Source of the DNA: Zobellia alginiliquefaciens
GTDB lineage: Bacteria; Bacteroidota; Bacteroidia; Flavobacteriales; Flavobacteriaceae
Direction of reading: 5' to 3'
Assembly: GCF_029323795.1 (NCBI RefSeq)
Contig: NZ_CP119758.1
Span: 4,526,001 to 4,590,000 of the forward strand
DNA length: 64,000 nucleotides
A program made the translations under genes and the position numbers. The notes below the pieces were generated by a model. That model was not told the DNA's origin. It saw only the letters and a program-made list of their open reading frames with translations, and made no database searches. Positions 8,087 through 17,740 of the stretch are shown in pieces. Every line of letters starts with the position of its first letter. Positions within the stretch are counted from its first letter, which is position 1.

Positions 8087-9640
8087 ATGCAAGAGCCCCC
8101 TTTTGAAATTCAGGAAAAGAAAACGGATAAAGAACTTTACAGTTACCAGCAAGGTGCTATTAATCAAATATTTGAAAAGTTTGATAATGAAAGAGATGAT
8201 TATCACCTATTATATCAACTACCAACAGGCGGTGGAAAAACCGTAATTTTCTCTGAAATAGTTAGACAATATCTTAAAAACCACTCAAAAAAGGTTTTGG
8301 TAATGACCCATCGTGTAGAGCTCTGTAACCAGACTTCTAAAGTGCTTACTAGTTTTGGGGTAGTCAATAAAGTAGTCAATAGCAAAGCCAATTTAGATGA
8401 CCAAGAACGCTACAATTGTTATGTGGCCATGGTAGAAACATTAAATAATAGGCTTAACGACGGTATATTGGATATCTCGGACGTTGGTTTGGTCATTGTA
8501 GATGAGGCCCATTATAACTCCTTTACAAAACTGTTCAAATTTTTCGAAAACTCTTTTGTCCTTGGGGTTACGGCTACGCCTTTAAGTTCCAATAAGGACT
8601 TGCCAATGAACAGTAACTATGATGAGCTGATTCCAGGAGAATCCATAGAGAATTTAATTGAAAACGACTTTTTGGCCAGGGCAGAAACGTATCAATATGA
8701 TATGGGGTTGACTTCTTTGGAGATAGGTTCCAATGGGGATTATACCGTTAAATCCTCTTCGGACCTGTATACGAGTCCGTCCATGTTAAATAAATTATTG
8801 GAAGCTTATACCGCACATTCCAAAGGAAAAAAAACATTAATATTTAATAATGGTATAGAAACCTCCATTCAGGTATACCATACGTTTAGAAACGCAGGGT
8901 TGCCCGTTATGCATTTGGACAATACGGCTACCAAAAAACAACGGAAACAAATTTTGAAGTGGTTTCATGAAACTCCGGACGCGATACTAACATCCGTAAG
9001 TATTCTAACAACTGGTTTTGACGAACCTACTATCGATACCATTATCCTAAACAGGGCCACTAAATCTTTGACCTTGTACTACCAAATGATTGGTAGGGGT
9101 TCTAGGGTGCTGAACAACAAATCTAAATTTACCGTTATAGATCTTGGAAATAATATCCATCGTTTTGGTCCTTGGGGAGCGGACCTAGACTGGGAGGCTA
9201 TTTTTAAATCTCCGAATTTCTACATAGACCGTATTAAGGACGATGAAGATATTGAAAGCACCTTTAAACATGAGTTGGCCGATGACATTCGTTCGGAATT
9301 TTCAAAATCCGAAAATACTTATCTGGATATTAAGGCTTTGTATAAGGATATCACCTTTTCGGGAGAATCCTCTAAAATGGTATTGGAAAAATCCATTGAA
9401 CAACATGCCTATATCTGTATAGAAAACAGTGAAGATTTGTACGATGCTCTTGCATTGGCAAAATTACTTAAAGAAGATATTGATAACAGGATACAAGTGT
9501 ACAGTAAATGTATAAGTAAGAGTACCTATAATTTTATCAGTTGGTTAAAACTGGATTACCAAAAAAAGCTTAACGCCTATCTTCGGGAAAATTTTGATTC
9601 CGTTTTTGAACAAATTCACGGTCATCCGCCAGAAGATTAA
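8087..9640 (+). CDS. DEAH-box superfamily 2 helicase
   Basis: A 517-residue SF2 ATPase with both RecA-like domains. It shows the Q-type N-terminal YQQGAI motif, Walker A PTGGGKT (46-52), DEAH at 139-142, motif III in GVTATP, and the C-terminal motifs LTTGFDEP and QMIGRGSR. The layout resembles stand-alone helicases of the RecQ/SSL2-like 'type III restriction enzyme, res subunit' annotation. No nuclease, methylase or DNA-binding appendage is visible, and no restriction partner is adjacent. The last 100 residues are helical and of unknown function. It is a single transcription unit with intergenic gaps of 262 and 181 bases, so the exact role in DNA or RNA metabolism is open. Confidence 0.85.
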   Translation: MQEPPFEIQEKKTDKELYSYQQGAINQIFEKFDNERDDYHLLYQLPTGGGKTVIFSEIVRQYLKNHSKKVLVMTHRVELCNQTSKVLTSFGVVNKVVNSKANLDDQERYNCYVAMVETLNNRLNDGILDISDVGLVIVDEAHYNSFTKLFKFFENSFVLGVTATPLSSNKDLPMNSNYDELIPGESIENLIENDFLARAETYQYDMGLTSLEIGSNGDYTVKSSSDLYTSPSMLNKLLEAYTAHSKGKKTLIFNNGIETSIQVYHTFRNAGLPVMHLDNTATKKQRKQILKWFHETPDAILTSVSILTTGFDEPTIDTIILNRATKSLTLYYQMIGRGSRVLNNKSKFTVIDLGNNIHRFGPWGADLDWEAIFKSPNFYIDRIKDDEDIESTFKHELADDIRSEFSKSENTYLDIKALYKDITFSGESSKMVLEKSIEQHAYICIENSEDLYDALALAKLLKEDIDNRIQVYSKCISKSTYNFISWLKLDYQKKLNAYLRENFDSVFEQIHGHPPED

Positions 9641-9821
9641 ATAAGTTTATAGTCTAAACTCAAACAGTAGGACCCAGAAGAGAAGGTTTTGGAACTCATT
9701 TCTTTTTGCTGATTAGCATGCTTAAAGAAAAAAAAGAGAATAATGTATAAAGCGGTTAAGTGTGAGTGGTGGTAGTACCAGGTACTTTCGCTAAATTTAT
9801 AAAACACCCAAAAAAGGTATT

Positions 9822-10091
9822 ATGCAACGAGAGCCATGCAACCATATAACTGCTATTTCAGAAATTAAAACAGCTATTGAGCATGTTTGTGACGAATGTG
9901 TAAAGTTAGGTGATGGTTGGGTGCATTTGCGAACTTGTCAAGAATGCGGTGTTACCCGTTGTTGTGATGATTCAAAGAACAAGCATGCAACAGCTCATTA
10001 TCATGCTACAAAACATCCGGTCATAAGTTCCGCGGAACAAAATGAACAATGGCTATGGTGCTATGCCGATGAAGCTTTTATAACTTACTAA
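9822..10091 (+). CDS. UBP-type zinc finger protein
   Basis: An 89-residue protein made almost entirely of one ZnF-UBP domain, best known in eukaryotic deubiquitinases, where it binds the free C-terminus of ubiquitin. Visible ligands include C6, H8, C23, C26, C39, C42, C47/C48, H59, H61 and H65, together with the WVHLRTCQECG and HATAHYHATKHPV signatures. Bacteria have no ubiquitin, so it may bind another protein's C-terminus. It ends 10 bases before the thioredoxin-reductase-like gene, implying an operon and a physical or functional partnership. Confidence 0.9.
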   Translation: MQREPCNHITAISEIKTAIEHVCDECVKLGDGWVHLRTCQECGVTRCCDDSKNKHATAHYHATKHPVISSAEQNEQWLWCYADEAFITY

Positions 10092-10101
10092 ACCAAAAAC
10101 T

Positions 10102-11748
10102 ATGATTGATCCTAAATATCCAGAACTTACCGATCTGCAAGTAGAGAAGCTTAAATCTTACGGTGAAATCGAATTTTATAAAGAGCCCACCGTGGTGTTG
10201 GATTTTGGTGATCAACACTACGATTTTTTCGTAGTGCTCACTGGCGGAATAAGAATTATTGATCCTGATAAAAAAGATGATAGCCTTACCATACATAGAA
10301 GGCATCAATTTTCCGGTTCAAGTAGTATTCTCTCTCATAGAACGGTTGGTGTATGTGGCGAAACTTTAGAAAACACACAACTAATACGTATTAGTCCCGA
10401 AAAGCTAAAAAGCGCTATTGCCAAATTCAGCGATATTAGCGATGTACTCTTAAATGCCTTTTTATTACGGGAAGATGCTCTTAAAAACAACGTTCAGGGT
10501 ATAAAACTAATAGGATCCGAACACTCCAATGAAACGTATGCTATCCGTGATTTTATGGATAAGAATGATATCTGGTACAATTTTATAGATTCTGACAAGG
10601 AGGACGGATTGGTACAGATGCTAGATACTTTCAACTTAAAGGAATCGGATTTACCGGTATTGATCAACAGTCAGAATAAGATTTCTGTTCGCCCATCGAT
10701 TGATGAAATTGGTATGTGTACGGGAGTTCGGTTAGAATTAGATGATGAAATCTATGATGTTTTGGTCGTGGGCGCTGGACCTGCAGGTTTGGCTTCTAGC
10801 GTATACGCATCTTCAGAAGGGTTAAATGTATTGACCATTGATAGTAATTCTCCTGGCGGACAAGCAGGTAAGAGCTCTAAGATTGAAAATTACCTCGGAT
10901 TTCCGACAGGTATTTCAGGTCGGGATTTAGCGAACAACGGCTACATTCAAGCTCAAAAGTTTGGCTGTACTATTTCCGTTCCGCATAGAGTGGAAGGCAT
11001 TGAACGTAAAGAAGGTTTCTATGAAATCAACTCTAACAACACTTCAACATTAAAAGCCAAAACAGTAATTGCTGCAACTGGCGCTGCATATAGAAGACTT
11101 CCTTTAGAGGGAATTGAAAAATTTGAAGGCTCTGGCATATACTATAGCGCCACATCTATGCATGCCAATATGTGCAAGAATAGTGAAATTGGTATTGTTG
11201 GCGGTGGTAATTCTGCAGGACAAGCAGCATTATTTTTAGCTAATTATGCACACAAAGTTTATGTAATCATCAGAAATGAGGATATTGGTGCCAAAATGAG
11301 CGATTATTTGGTGCAACGTATCATCGCTTGCGAAAATATTGAAGTATTGACCAGTAGTAACGTGGTTAAAGTTAGCGGGGATACGTATTTAGAAAAGGTT
11401 GAAATAAAAAAGAATGAAACGTTGATTGAGAATAACATCAATTACCTGTTCACTTTTGTTGGTGCCAAACCTTGTACCGAATGGCTAGACAATATTATCG
11501 ATACCGACGAAAAAGGTTTTGTGCACACGGGTCTCACCATTTGCGATAATGCCCTTAAAAGCGAATCTGTATTCAACAATAGAAAGCCTTATACATTCGA
11601 GACCAGTTTACCCGGACTTTTTGCTGTGGGTGATGTGCGTTCAGGTTCGGTAAAACGTGTAGCTTCGGCAGTAGGCGAGGGGTCTATTGTGGTGAGTGAT
11701 ATCCATAAGTTTTTAGCTCTGGAAAACGAAGTGAATACTGTATCGTAA
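10102..11748 (+). CDS. cNMP-binding + thioredoxin-reductase-like FAD oxidoreductase
   Basis: A 548-residue three-part protein: a cyclic-nucleotide-binding-type jelly roll (about 1-130), a small thioredoxin-like segment (about 135-205), and a two-domain thioredoxin-reductase-like flavoprotein (about 215-548). FAD binding is shown by VVGAGPAGL (222-230) and the C-terminal GDVRSGSVKRVASAVGEGS. NADPH binding is shown by GIVGGGNSAGQAA (364-376). The CATC redox-active disulfide of classical thioredoxin reductase is replaced by SATS at 349-352, with a lone Cys at 358. It therefore cannot use the ordinary dithiol relay. It lies in an operon with the zinc finger gene upstream and the AraC gene 11 bases downstream. 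Confidence 0.88.
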   Translation: MIDPKYPELTDLQVEKLKSYGEIEFYKEPTVVLDFGDQHYDFFVVLTGGIRIIDPDKKDDSLTIHRRHQFSGSSSILSHRTVGVCGETLENTQLIRISPEKLKSAIAKFSDISDVLLNAFLLREDALKNNVQGIKLIGSEHSNETYAIRDFMDKNDIWYNFIDSDKEDGLVQMLDTFNLKESDLPVLINSQNKISVRPSIDEIGMCTGVRLELDDEIYDVLVVGAGPAGLASSVYASSEGLNVLTIDSNSPGGQAGKSSKIENYLGFPTGISGRDLANNGYIQAQKFGCTISVPHRVEGIERKEGFYEINSNNTSTLKAKTVIAATGAAYRRLPLEGIEKFEGSGIYYSATSMHANMCKNSEIGIVGGGNSAGQAALFLANYAHKVYVIIRNEDIGAKMSDYLVQRIIACENIEVLTSSNVVKVSGDTYLEKVEIKKNETLIENNINYLFTFVGAKPCTEWLDNIIDTDEKGFVHTGLTICDNALKSESVFNNRKPYTFETSLPGLFAVGDVRSGSVKRVASAVGEGSIVVSDIHKFLALENEVNTVS

Positions 11749-11759
11749 TTTTATAGACC

Positions 11760-12626
11760 ATGCCACGTACCATAATTGAAAATATTGTAATTCAAGAATA
11801 CAAAGAGCAAACGTTTTTTGAATTTTGTAAATACACAACCATTCGGTTTTTTGAAATTGTTTACTTTGAAAAAGGTACGGGCACCATTAAAATTAATGGG
11901 AAAACGGTAAACTATTCAGCTAACAGTATTTTCGTTTTTGTGCCGGACGATATTTACATCGTAAATCCGGAATCGGCAACTACAACTGTAGCCATTAAGT
12001 TTTTAAAGAGCTTTTTTAGGGGAGATGCTCCGCAAAATGCAAATCTTCCGATAAACGATTGGTTTCGTAAAATTGAAGGTATTTTAAATAGTGAAAGTCA
12101 TCAATTACGTGAAATGCGTTTTGAAACGGAATCGGACAAAATACACCTAATATCACTGATAAAAATGGTGGCTGCTGAAAACGATAAAAAGAAATCCTAT
12201 GATCTCTTTATCATTCAAAATTCACTTTCTGTAATTCTTCATTTAATTGCGCGTAACATTCAGTTTTTAAATGCCGATATGAGCACTAAAATTGTTGAAT
12301 CGTCTAAAATTCAGCAAATCATCAACTTCATTCACGCTAATATTTACAATTCAGAATTGCTTACCACCAAAAACTTGGCAGAAGAGTTTCATATGGCGGA
12401 CAATTATATTAGTGAGTACTTTAAAAAACATACCGATGTTTCTTTAAAAAAGTACATTCTTAACTACAAATTAAAACTAGTAGAAACCCGTTTAAAATAT
12501 ACCGATTTGCAGTTTTCAGAAATTGCAATGGAATTAGGGTTTACAGATTCCAGTCACCTTAACAAAACTTTCCAAAGCTACAAAGGCATGACAATTGGGG
12601 CTTACAAGGCTAGTATTTCTGCTTAA
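11760..12626 (+). CDS. AraC-family transcriptional regulator
   Basis: A 288-residue AraC regulator with an N-terminal cupin-like domain (FFEIVYFEKGTGTIKING, about residues 30-55) and a C-terminal double helix-turn-helix (about 185-285, with GFTDSSHLNKTFQSYKGMT). The ATG at 11760 lies 11 bases after the flavoprotein stop, so it is probably co-transcribed with the zinc-finger/flavoprotein pair and may autoregulate them. Its stop codon overlaps the stop of the convergent hypothetical gene. It resembles the AraC protein at 1208-2119 in domain layout and several motifs. Confidence 0.9.
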   Translation: MPRTIIENIVIQEYKEQTFFEFCKYTTIRFFEIVYFEKGTGTIKINGKTVNYSANSIFVFVPDDIYIVNPESATTTVAIKFLKSFFRGDAPQNANLPINDWFRKIEGILNSESHQLREMRFETESDKIHLISLIKMVAAENDKKKSYDLFIIQNSLSVILHLIARNIQFLNADMSTKIVESSKIQQIINFIHANIYNSELLTTKNLAEEFHMADNYISEYFKKHTDVSLKKYILNYKLKLVETRLKYTDLQFSEIAMELGFTDSSHLNKTFQSYKGMTIGAYKASISA

Positions 12627-13036
12627 TTAAATACCATCAAAAATTCCTGAAATAAATTCACAACTCCTTCAAGTAACCCCTCAAATACGTCACCGAAATC
12701 CAACCAAGAAGCATCAATATCCAAGTCTGAAATTTCAGTCCAATCAGATGCTGATGTCAAAGACAGTCCGGTTAACATTTCAGTTTTCATCGCAACATAA
12801 TCACAAGCTTCACCCGCTAATTCATGATACAAATCAAAGGCTTCATGAGATGTAAAAACGGACATTGCCCAACATGACAAGTCCACATAATCATACCACT
12901 TACTCTTTTTATGCGCTTTTTTCACCTCTTCTGGTGTGTAATATTTTTTCTTACCATTATCTCTAACTAGTATTTCTCCTATATCAGAAATGAATTCTTT
13001 TTTATTCTGTGGTGCTGGCTTACAAGATGTACTCAT
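12623..13036 (-). CDS. Hypothetical protein
   Basis: About 137 residues if started at the ATG at 13036 (MSTSCKPAP); the frame also has an upstream ATG at 13072, which adds 12 residues. No known domain is recognised. The protein is acidic, rich in aromatic residues in its middle (WYDYVDLSCWAMSVF), and ends in a hydrophobic/acidic helix-like tail. No signal peptide is seen. It sits alone between two + strand genes, with its stop codon overlapping the AraC stop (12623-12626). Whether it is expressed is uncertain, but codon usage is sensible and the intact frame across 137 codons supports a real gene. Confidence 0.55.
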   Translation of the reverse strand: MSTSCKPAPQNKKEFISDIGEILVRDNGKKKYYTPEEVKKAHKKSKWYDYVDLSCWAMSVFTSHEAFDLYHELAGEACDYVAMKTEMLTGLSLTSASDWTEISDLDIDASWLDFGDVFEGLLEGVVNLFQEFLMVFN

Positions 13037-13152
13037 ATTAATCTCAATTGTATTGGAGTAATTTACTTCCATAAACTTAAAAAATCACCATTAACCTTTT
13101 TTTTTACCAGAAGCCCTTTGTTTTTTACCCATTTAAAAGTGTATGTCCAAGA

Positions 13153-13160
13153 TACCTTTG
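13153..13160 (+). promoter_or_regulatory. Candidate -7 element (TACCTTTG) for the crotonase gene
   Basis: TACCTTTG matches TAnnTTTG, 45 bases before the ATG at 13206. The nearest clear TTTG (13116-13119) is 33 nt upstream, so the -33 element is unclear. Confidence 0.4.
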
Positions 13161-13205
13161 TACTGAGATTAATACAGAATAAATATCAACCAAAAACTTA
13201 ATACT

Positions 13206-14051
13206 ATGGACTACAAGAATTTTCAAACATTTACGGCAAAACAAACAGGAGGAATTTTAACAATTGATATCAACTTTGGACCAGTAAACGTACAAGGACA
13301 AGAAATGCTAGCAGATTTAAGCAGTCTTTGTTTACGATTAGAACGCGATAGAAGTGTAAAAGTAGTCGTTTTTGAATCTTCAAATCCAGATTATTGGGTA
13401 TGTCATTATGATACCAACTTGCTTAGAGATATGTCTATAGAAGCAGTACCAAGAAACGAAGTGGAATTGTTGGACTTACAAGCTGTATTAGAACGCTTAA
13501 GCAACGTGCCACAAGCAACTATAGCAAAAATTGAAGGTTTTGCGCGTGGTGGCGGACATGAAATGGCATTGGCTTTAGATATGCGTTTTGCAGCCAGAGG
13601 AAGAGCCAAATTTATGCAAATGGAAGTAGGTATGGGCATTTTACCCTGTGGTGGTGGAGCTTCACGTATGGCAAGACAAGCAGGATTAGGAAAAGCATTA
13701 GAAATAATATTAGGAGCAAGAGATTGGGATGCTGATGAAGCTGAAAAATTTGGCACCATAAACAAAGCTTTAGACCCTGATGAAATAGGACCTTATGTGG
13801 ATGCTTTGGCAGAACGTATTTCAAAATTTCCGGCAGATTCTATTGCAGCTAGCAAACGCGCAGTTTATGCGTCTATAGACTTACCAATTAAAGAGGCTTT
13901 AAAAGAAGAAGCATACCAATTGTTTCAAGCAACAAGTAAAACACCAGCCGTTAAGCGTTTCCAATATGCAGATGATAACGGTGCCCAGTTTGACCATAAT
14001 AACCAAAAGAATTGGGAGCAAATGGTGATGGATATTCAAGAAGTAAATTAA
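13206..14051 (+). CDS. Enoyl-CoA hydratase/isomerase (crotonase) family protein
   Basis: A 281-residue crotonase-fold protein. The oxyanion-hole segments are visible as VVVFESSNPDYWVCHYD (about 56-72) and KIEGFARGGGHEMALALD (about 105-122), followed by the FMQMEVGMGILPCGGG loop and the usual C-terminal helices. The usual catalytic Glu of hydratases near GGHEMAL and MEVGMG is partly kept. Substrate cannot be read from the sequence, and there are no fatty-acid oxidation genes nearby. It is followed after 39 bases by an MDR oxidoreductase, so the two probably form one unit. Confidence 0.85.
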   Translation: MDYKNFQTFTAKQTGGILTIDINFGPVNVQGQEMLADLSSLCLRLERDRSVKVVVFESSNPDYWVCHYDTNLLRDMSIEAVPRNEVELLDLQAVLERLSNVPQATIAKIEGFARGGGHEMALALDMRFAARGRAKFMQMEVGMGILPCGGGASRMARQAGLGKALEIILGARDWDADEAEKFGTINKALDPDEIGPYVDALAERISKFPADSIAASKRAVYASIDLPIKEALKEEAYQLFQATSKTPAVKRFQYADDNGAQFDHNNQKNWEQMVMDIQEVN

Positions 14052-14090
14052 TAAAACAAGAATTATAATTAAATAAAAACAGAGATTGAT

Positions 14091-15074
14091 ATGAAAGCAA
14101 TGTTATTAAACAGTTACGGAGAAAATGCAAATTTTGAAGTTTCAGAAATAGCGAAACCAGAAGTTACCGCAAATCACGTTTTAGTAAAAATAGCGGCATC
14201 TAGTGTAAATACTATAGACACTATGATTAAAAATATGGGTAATGATTTGCCTTTGTCACCTGCAACTCCAGCATTATTGGGAATGGATTTTTCAGGTATT
14301 GTAGAAGCAGTTGGTGATGGTGTGGAAGGTTTTAATGTTGGTGATGAAGTATATGGTTGTGCAGGCGGACTTGCAGATTTACCAGGTACATTAGCAGAAT
14401 ACATTGTAGCAGATAGCAACCTTGTGGCTCACAAACCAAAAGGATTAACAATGCGCGAAACTGCAGCCTTACCATTAGTAGCTATTACAGCTTACGAAGG
14501 GTTGACAAGAGCAGGCGTAAAAGCAGGTCAAAAAGTATTGGTGCACGGTGGTTCTGGTGGCGTTGGTCACTTAGCGGTACAACTGGCTAAGTATTTTGGA
14601 GCAGAAGTTTTTGCTACAGGAACAGGAGAAAACCAGAAAGCAATTGTTGAAAAATTCGGGGCAACCTTTATTGACTTTAAAACTGAAAAGGTAGCAGATT
14701 ACACAGCAAAATATACCGATGGTGGTTTTGATGTTGTTTTTGATACCGTTGGTGGTCCAAACCTAACCAATTCTATTGATGCCGTTGCCTTAAACGGACA
14801 CATTTCTACTACAGTTTCATTATGTGAGTTAGATTTAACACCGTTACACTTTAAAGGAGCTACACTACACGTAGTATTTATGTTAATACCAATGTTACAT
14901 AATTTTAAAAGAGACGTGCACGGTAATGTATTAGAGCGTTTAGCAGAAATTTCTAACGAAGGACACTTAACTCCAATTGTAGATGAAAACAGCTTTTCTT
15001 TAGAACAAGTTGGTGATGCTTACGCACATTTACAAAGTGGTAAAGCTATTGGTAAAATAGTAGTTGAGAACTAG
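14091..15074 (+). CDS. MDR-family NADP-dependent quinone oxidoreductase-like protein
   Basis: A 327-residue medium-chain dehydrogenase/reductase without evident zinc ligands. It shows the GroES-like half (SVNTIDTMIKNMG, LLGMDFSGIVEAVGDGV) and a Rossmann domain with VLVHGGSGGVGHLAVQLA (about 145-163). It belongs to the quinone reductase/zeta-crystallin branch and would reduce quinones or enones with NADPH. It is distinct from the MDR protein at 4324-5331 in length and loop sequence. Together with the upstream crotonase it forms a short unit that ends at a strong terminator. Confidence 0.88.
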   Translation: MKAMLLNSYGENANFEVSEIAKPEVTANHVLVKIAASSVNTIDTMIKNMGNDLPLSPATPALLGMDFSGIVEAVGDGVEGFNVGDEVYGCAGGLADLPGTLAEYIVADSNLVAHKPKGLTMRETAALPLVAITAYEGLTRAGVKAGQKVLVHGGSGGVGHLAVQLAKYFGAEVFATGTGENQKAIVEKFGATFIDFKTEKVADYTAKYTDGGFDVVFDTVGGPNLTNSIDAVALNGHISTTVSLCELDLTPLHFKGATLHVVFMLIPMLHNFKRDVHGNVLERLAEISNEGHLTPIVDENSFSLEQVGDAYAHLQSGKAIGKIVVEN

Positions 15075-15135
15075 AATTAAATGTACGCGAAGGAATAGAT
15101 TTCATATGTATATATGTCGATTAATATGTTTGTTG

Positions 15136-15162
15136 AATGCCCCATTTATGGGGCATTTTTTA
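15136..15162 (+). terminator. Intrinsic terminator
   Basis: AATGCCCCAT (15136-15145) pairs with ATGGGGCATT (15148-15157), followed by a T run. It lies between convergent genes (the MDR reductase and the TonB-dependent protein) and could serve both strands. Confidence 0.85.
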
Positions 15163-15166
15163 TTAA

Positions 15167-17608
15167 CTATTGTCCTAATCTAGATTTTTCAGTTGCTGCG
15201 CCTGTTCTAGAATTGGACCGTTTTACTTTGTTATTGCCAAAAGGATAGGTATATCCAATAGTAAAGATTCGTGAAAAACCAGATTCTGGACTATAGGATA
15301 CATTAAATCTGTCTCCAAAAGCCTCTCTGGTTAAACTACCTACCTGAGAACGCATATCCATACTTTCAAAAATATCGGTTATCGTAAATTGCAAACTACT
15401 TCCATTTTTAAACTCTTTTTTTAGTCCCCCGTTTAAAGTTCCAAATCCCCTGAATTTAGTACTTCCGTTGAAATGTTGTGAAGTGTACCAACCCGATAAT
15501 TCTAAAGATACATTTGCAGGCAAACGTAAGGTTTGGCTTCCATTAAAATTATAATGTAAATAATTATGAGTTTTAGGTTCATCGGTATGTAATAGCTTAA
15601 ATGTTCTATAACCTACTGTAGCATTAAGGTTTACATTCCACCAATTTGCGAGCCTTATAGGTATGTTGCTCTGTACGTCTAAATTTCTTTGATAGTCCAA
15701 ATTTACAGGAGCAATTACCGCTACATTACTTTGGGCGTTTCTTGTAACTTGATAACGGGCAATTGGGTTTTTTTCATTCGATGCCATAATGGATACGCTA
15801 AAAGAGTGAATATTATAAGTTATACTTATGTTGTTGGTTATGGCGGGTAATAATTGTGGATTTCCACTAAATACGGAAGTGGGGCTATTGTACACTAAAA
15901 AAGAAGCCAAGTCTGAATAATTTGGTCTAGTTATACGTTTATTATATGCAATATTCAATGCCGTAGTATCAGAAAATGAATGGGTTAGAAACACTGTTGG
16001 GAAAATTTTCCCAAAACTTCGATTCAAGTCGGAGTTATCAAAGTTTTGATTCCAATATTCATATCGTAAACCCATTTGTGCTTTTGTTCCTTTCCCGAGA
16101 CCAACATCAAGTATGGAATAAATAGCACCTATATGTTCTATATTTTCAATGTTACTGATAAAGCGGTCATCGGGCTCATATTCATCATTCTGTAAAATTT
16201 CTATACGGGCATCGTTTTCGGTTTTGGACAGGGAACCTTTTACTCCACCTTCAAAAACCAAATCTTCTTTAAACTGGTGTTTATAATCTAGTTTAAGTAC
16301 GCCAACCTTAATGTCAGTTTCATTAAACCCTCTGTTTCCTCTATTGTAAATTTCATTTTCAGGCTGAAAAGAATTGCCATTTTCATCAAAATAAGAACTT
16401 TTGACTTGGTTGGGTGTTCTGGTATTGTATTTTATGAAATCTGCCGAGACCATAAAAGTATTATCATCTTTTTGTGTTTCATAAAAAGTGGACATGTTTA
16501 AATTAGTTAGCCTGCCATTTCCGTTTAAGATAATCTGTGCATCTAAAAAAGGATTGTTCGTAAACTCGTACATACCTCTATTTTTTGTTAGCACCAATGG
16601 TTTAGATATGTTGTACAATACATTGGCACCCCAAGTTGAAGTTTTGGTAATTTGCCTTTCGTATCCTAAGTTAAAATTATGATTTCTATTAATTTGTTTG
16701 GTATGACTTGCAAAATCAACCGAGGTAAATCCACCTAAAACGGGTATTTCAGTGGTGCCTTTTGCATTGAATCCACCATACGTATCATCATACGAAAAGG
16801 TATAGCTACCATAGAAATTTGCTAGTTCACCACCGTGGTTTATAGAAAGGCTAGTGGTCTGTTTTGGTCCTTCACCATGTCCGGCGCTTACATTTAAATT
16901 TCCCTGCGAGCCTAAAGTTTCATTCTTGAAGGTTACTATATTGATGATACCAGCATTACCGTCCACATCATACCGAGCGGAGGGATTGGTGAGCAGTTCT
17001 ATCTTTTCTATGGTATCTGCACTCATACCATTTAGCATAGCTATCAAATCTGAAGTAGGCATTCTTTGTGGTTTACCATTAATAAGCACCAAGGTTCCGC
17101 TTTTTCCGTTCAAAGAAAACGTATTGTTATATTGATCTAAGATCACTCCCGGTGAACGCTCTAATAGTCTTAATACGGTAGTACCCTTGCTCATAACACT
17201 GGCTTGTACATTTATTACACTACCTTCTTGTGTGCGCTGTATTAATCTACGTTGCCCTTGAACCGATACACCCTCTAACTCCGTTACCTCTTCATGCAGG
17301 TTGATGTTTGAGAAATCATGTGCATAAGGAAGTAAAGTAACCTCAAGCAAACCAGATTGCCATGTTTGGAAAGATAGTAGACTTATCTTTAATTTAAAAC
17401 TGCCCATACGAGTAACAGCTATATCAAAATATCCATCGTCATCACTAATTCCTCCAGAAATTAAGGTGTTCGTTTTTGCATCGTGCAGCGTTACATTGGC
17501 AAATGCAACAGGGTTGTTTAATTCATCCAATATTCTTCCTGTTATCTGTGCCGAAATACTAAATGAAATACTAAGGACAATTAGTGTAGTTACAAATCTT
17601 AAATTCAT
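15167..17608 (-). CDS. TonB-dependent outer-membrane beta-barrel protein (OMP_b-brl_3 type)
   Basis: About 813 residues. The start at 17608 (MNLRFVTTLIVL) gives a clean signal peptide ending in SISAQ; an earlier in-frame start at 17641 would spoil it. After the signal comes a carboxypeptidase-regulatory-like beta-sandwich (ITGRILDELNNPVAFANV), then a plug domain (GTTVLRLLERSPGVILDQ, LVLINGKPQRMP, IEKIELLTNPSARYDVDGNAGIINI), and an outer-membrane barrel. This is the TonB-dependent family without SusD partner that is often paired with LytS/LytTR genes in Bacteroidota. Such a pair starts divergently at 17844, suggesting co-regulation. The transported substrate is unknown. Confidence 0.9.
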   Translation of the reverse strand: MNLRFVTTLIVLSISFSISAQITGRILDELNNPVAFANVTLHDAKTNTLISGGISDDDGYFDIAVTRMGSFKLKISLLSFQTWQSGLLEVTLLPYAHDFSNINLHEEVTELEGVSVQGQRRLIQRTQEGSVINVQASVMSKGTTVLRLLERSPGVILDQYNNTFSLNGKSGTLVLINGKPQRMPTSDLIAMLNGMSADTIEKIELLTNPSARYDVDGNAGIINIVTFKNETLGSQGNLNVSAGHGEGPKQTTSLSINHGGELANFYGSYTFSYDDTYGGFNAKGTTEIPVLGGFTSVDFASHTKQINRNHNFNLGYERQITKTSTWGANVLYNISKPLVLTKNRGMYEFTNNPFLDAQIILNGNGRLTNLNMSTFYETQKDDNTFMVSADFIKYNTRTPNQVKSSYFDENGNSFQPENEIYNRGNRGFNETDIKVGVLKLDYKHQFKEDLVFEGGVKGSLSKTENDARIEILQNDEYEPDDRFISNIENIEHIGAIYSILDVGLGKGTKAQMGLRYEYWNQNFDNSDLNRSFGKIFPTVFLTHSFSDTTALNIAYNKRITRPNYSDLASFLVYNSPTSVFSGNPQLLPAITNNISITYNIHSFSVSIMASNEKNPIARYQVTRNAQSNVAVIAPVNLDYQRNLDVQSNIPIRLANWWNVNLNATVGYRTFKLLHTDEPKTHNYLHYNFNGSQTLRLPANVSLELSGWYTSQHFNGSTKFRGFGTLNGGLKKEFKNGSSLQFTITDIFESMDMRSQVGSLTREAFGDRFNVSYSPESGFSRIFTIGYTYPFGNNKVKRSNSRTGAATEKSRLGQ

Positions 17609-17740
17609 TGCGTTTAATTTTAAGACAAGTACCGCTAACAAAGCACAGCATAAAAAAGCGATTGATGAACAGAGGGATATTCATTATAAGAGGAGCATAT
17701 ATCCGATTTTTTGCTTCGATAGATACATATGTGTCATCAA

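Noticed and set aside
8087-9640. DEAH helicase as the R subunit of a restriction system
   Set aside because: No nuclease motif, methyltransferase or specificity subunit is present nearby.
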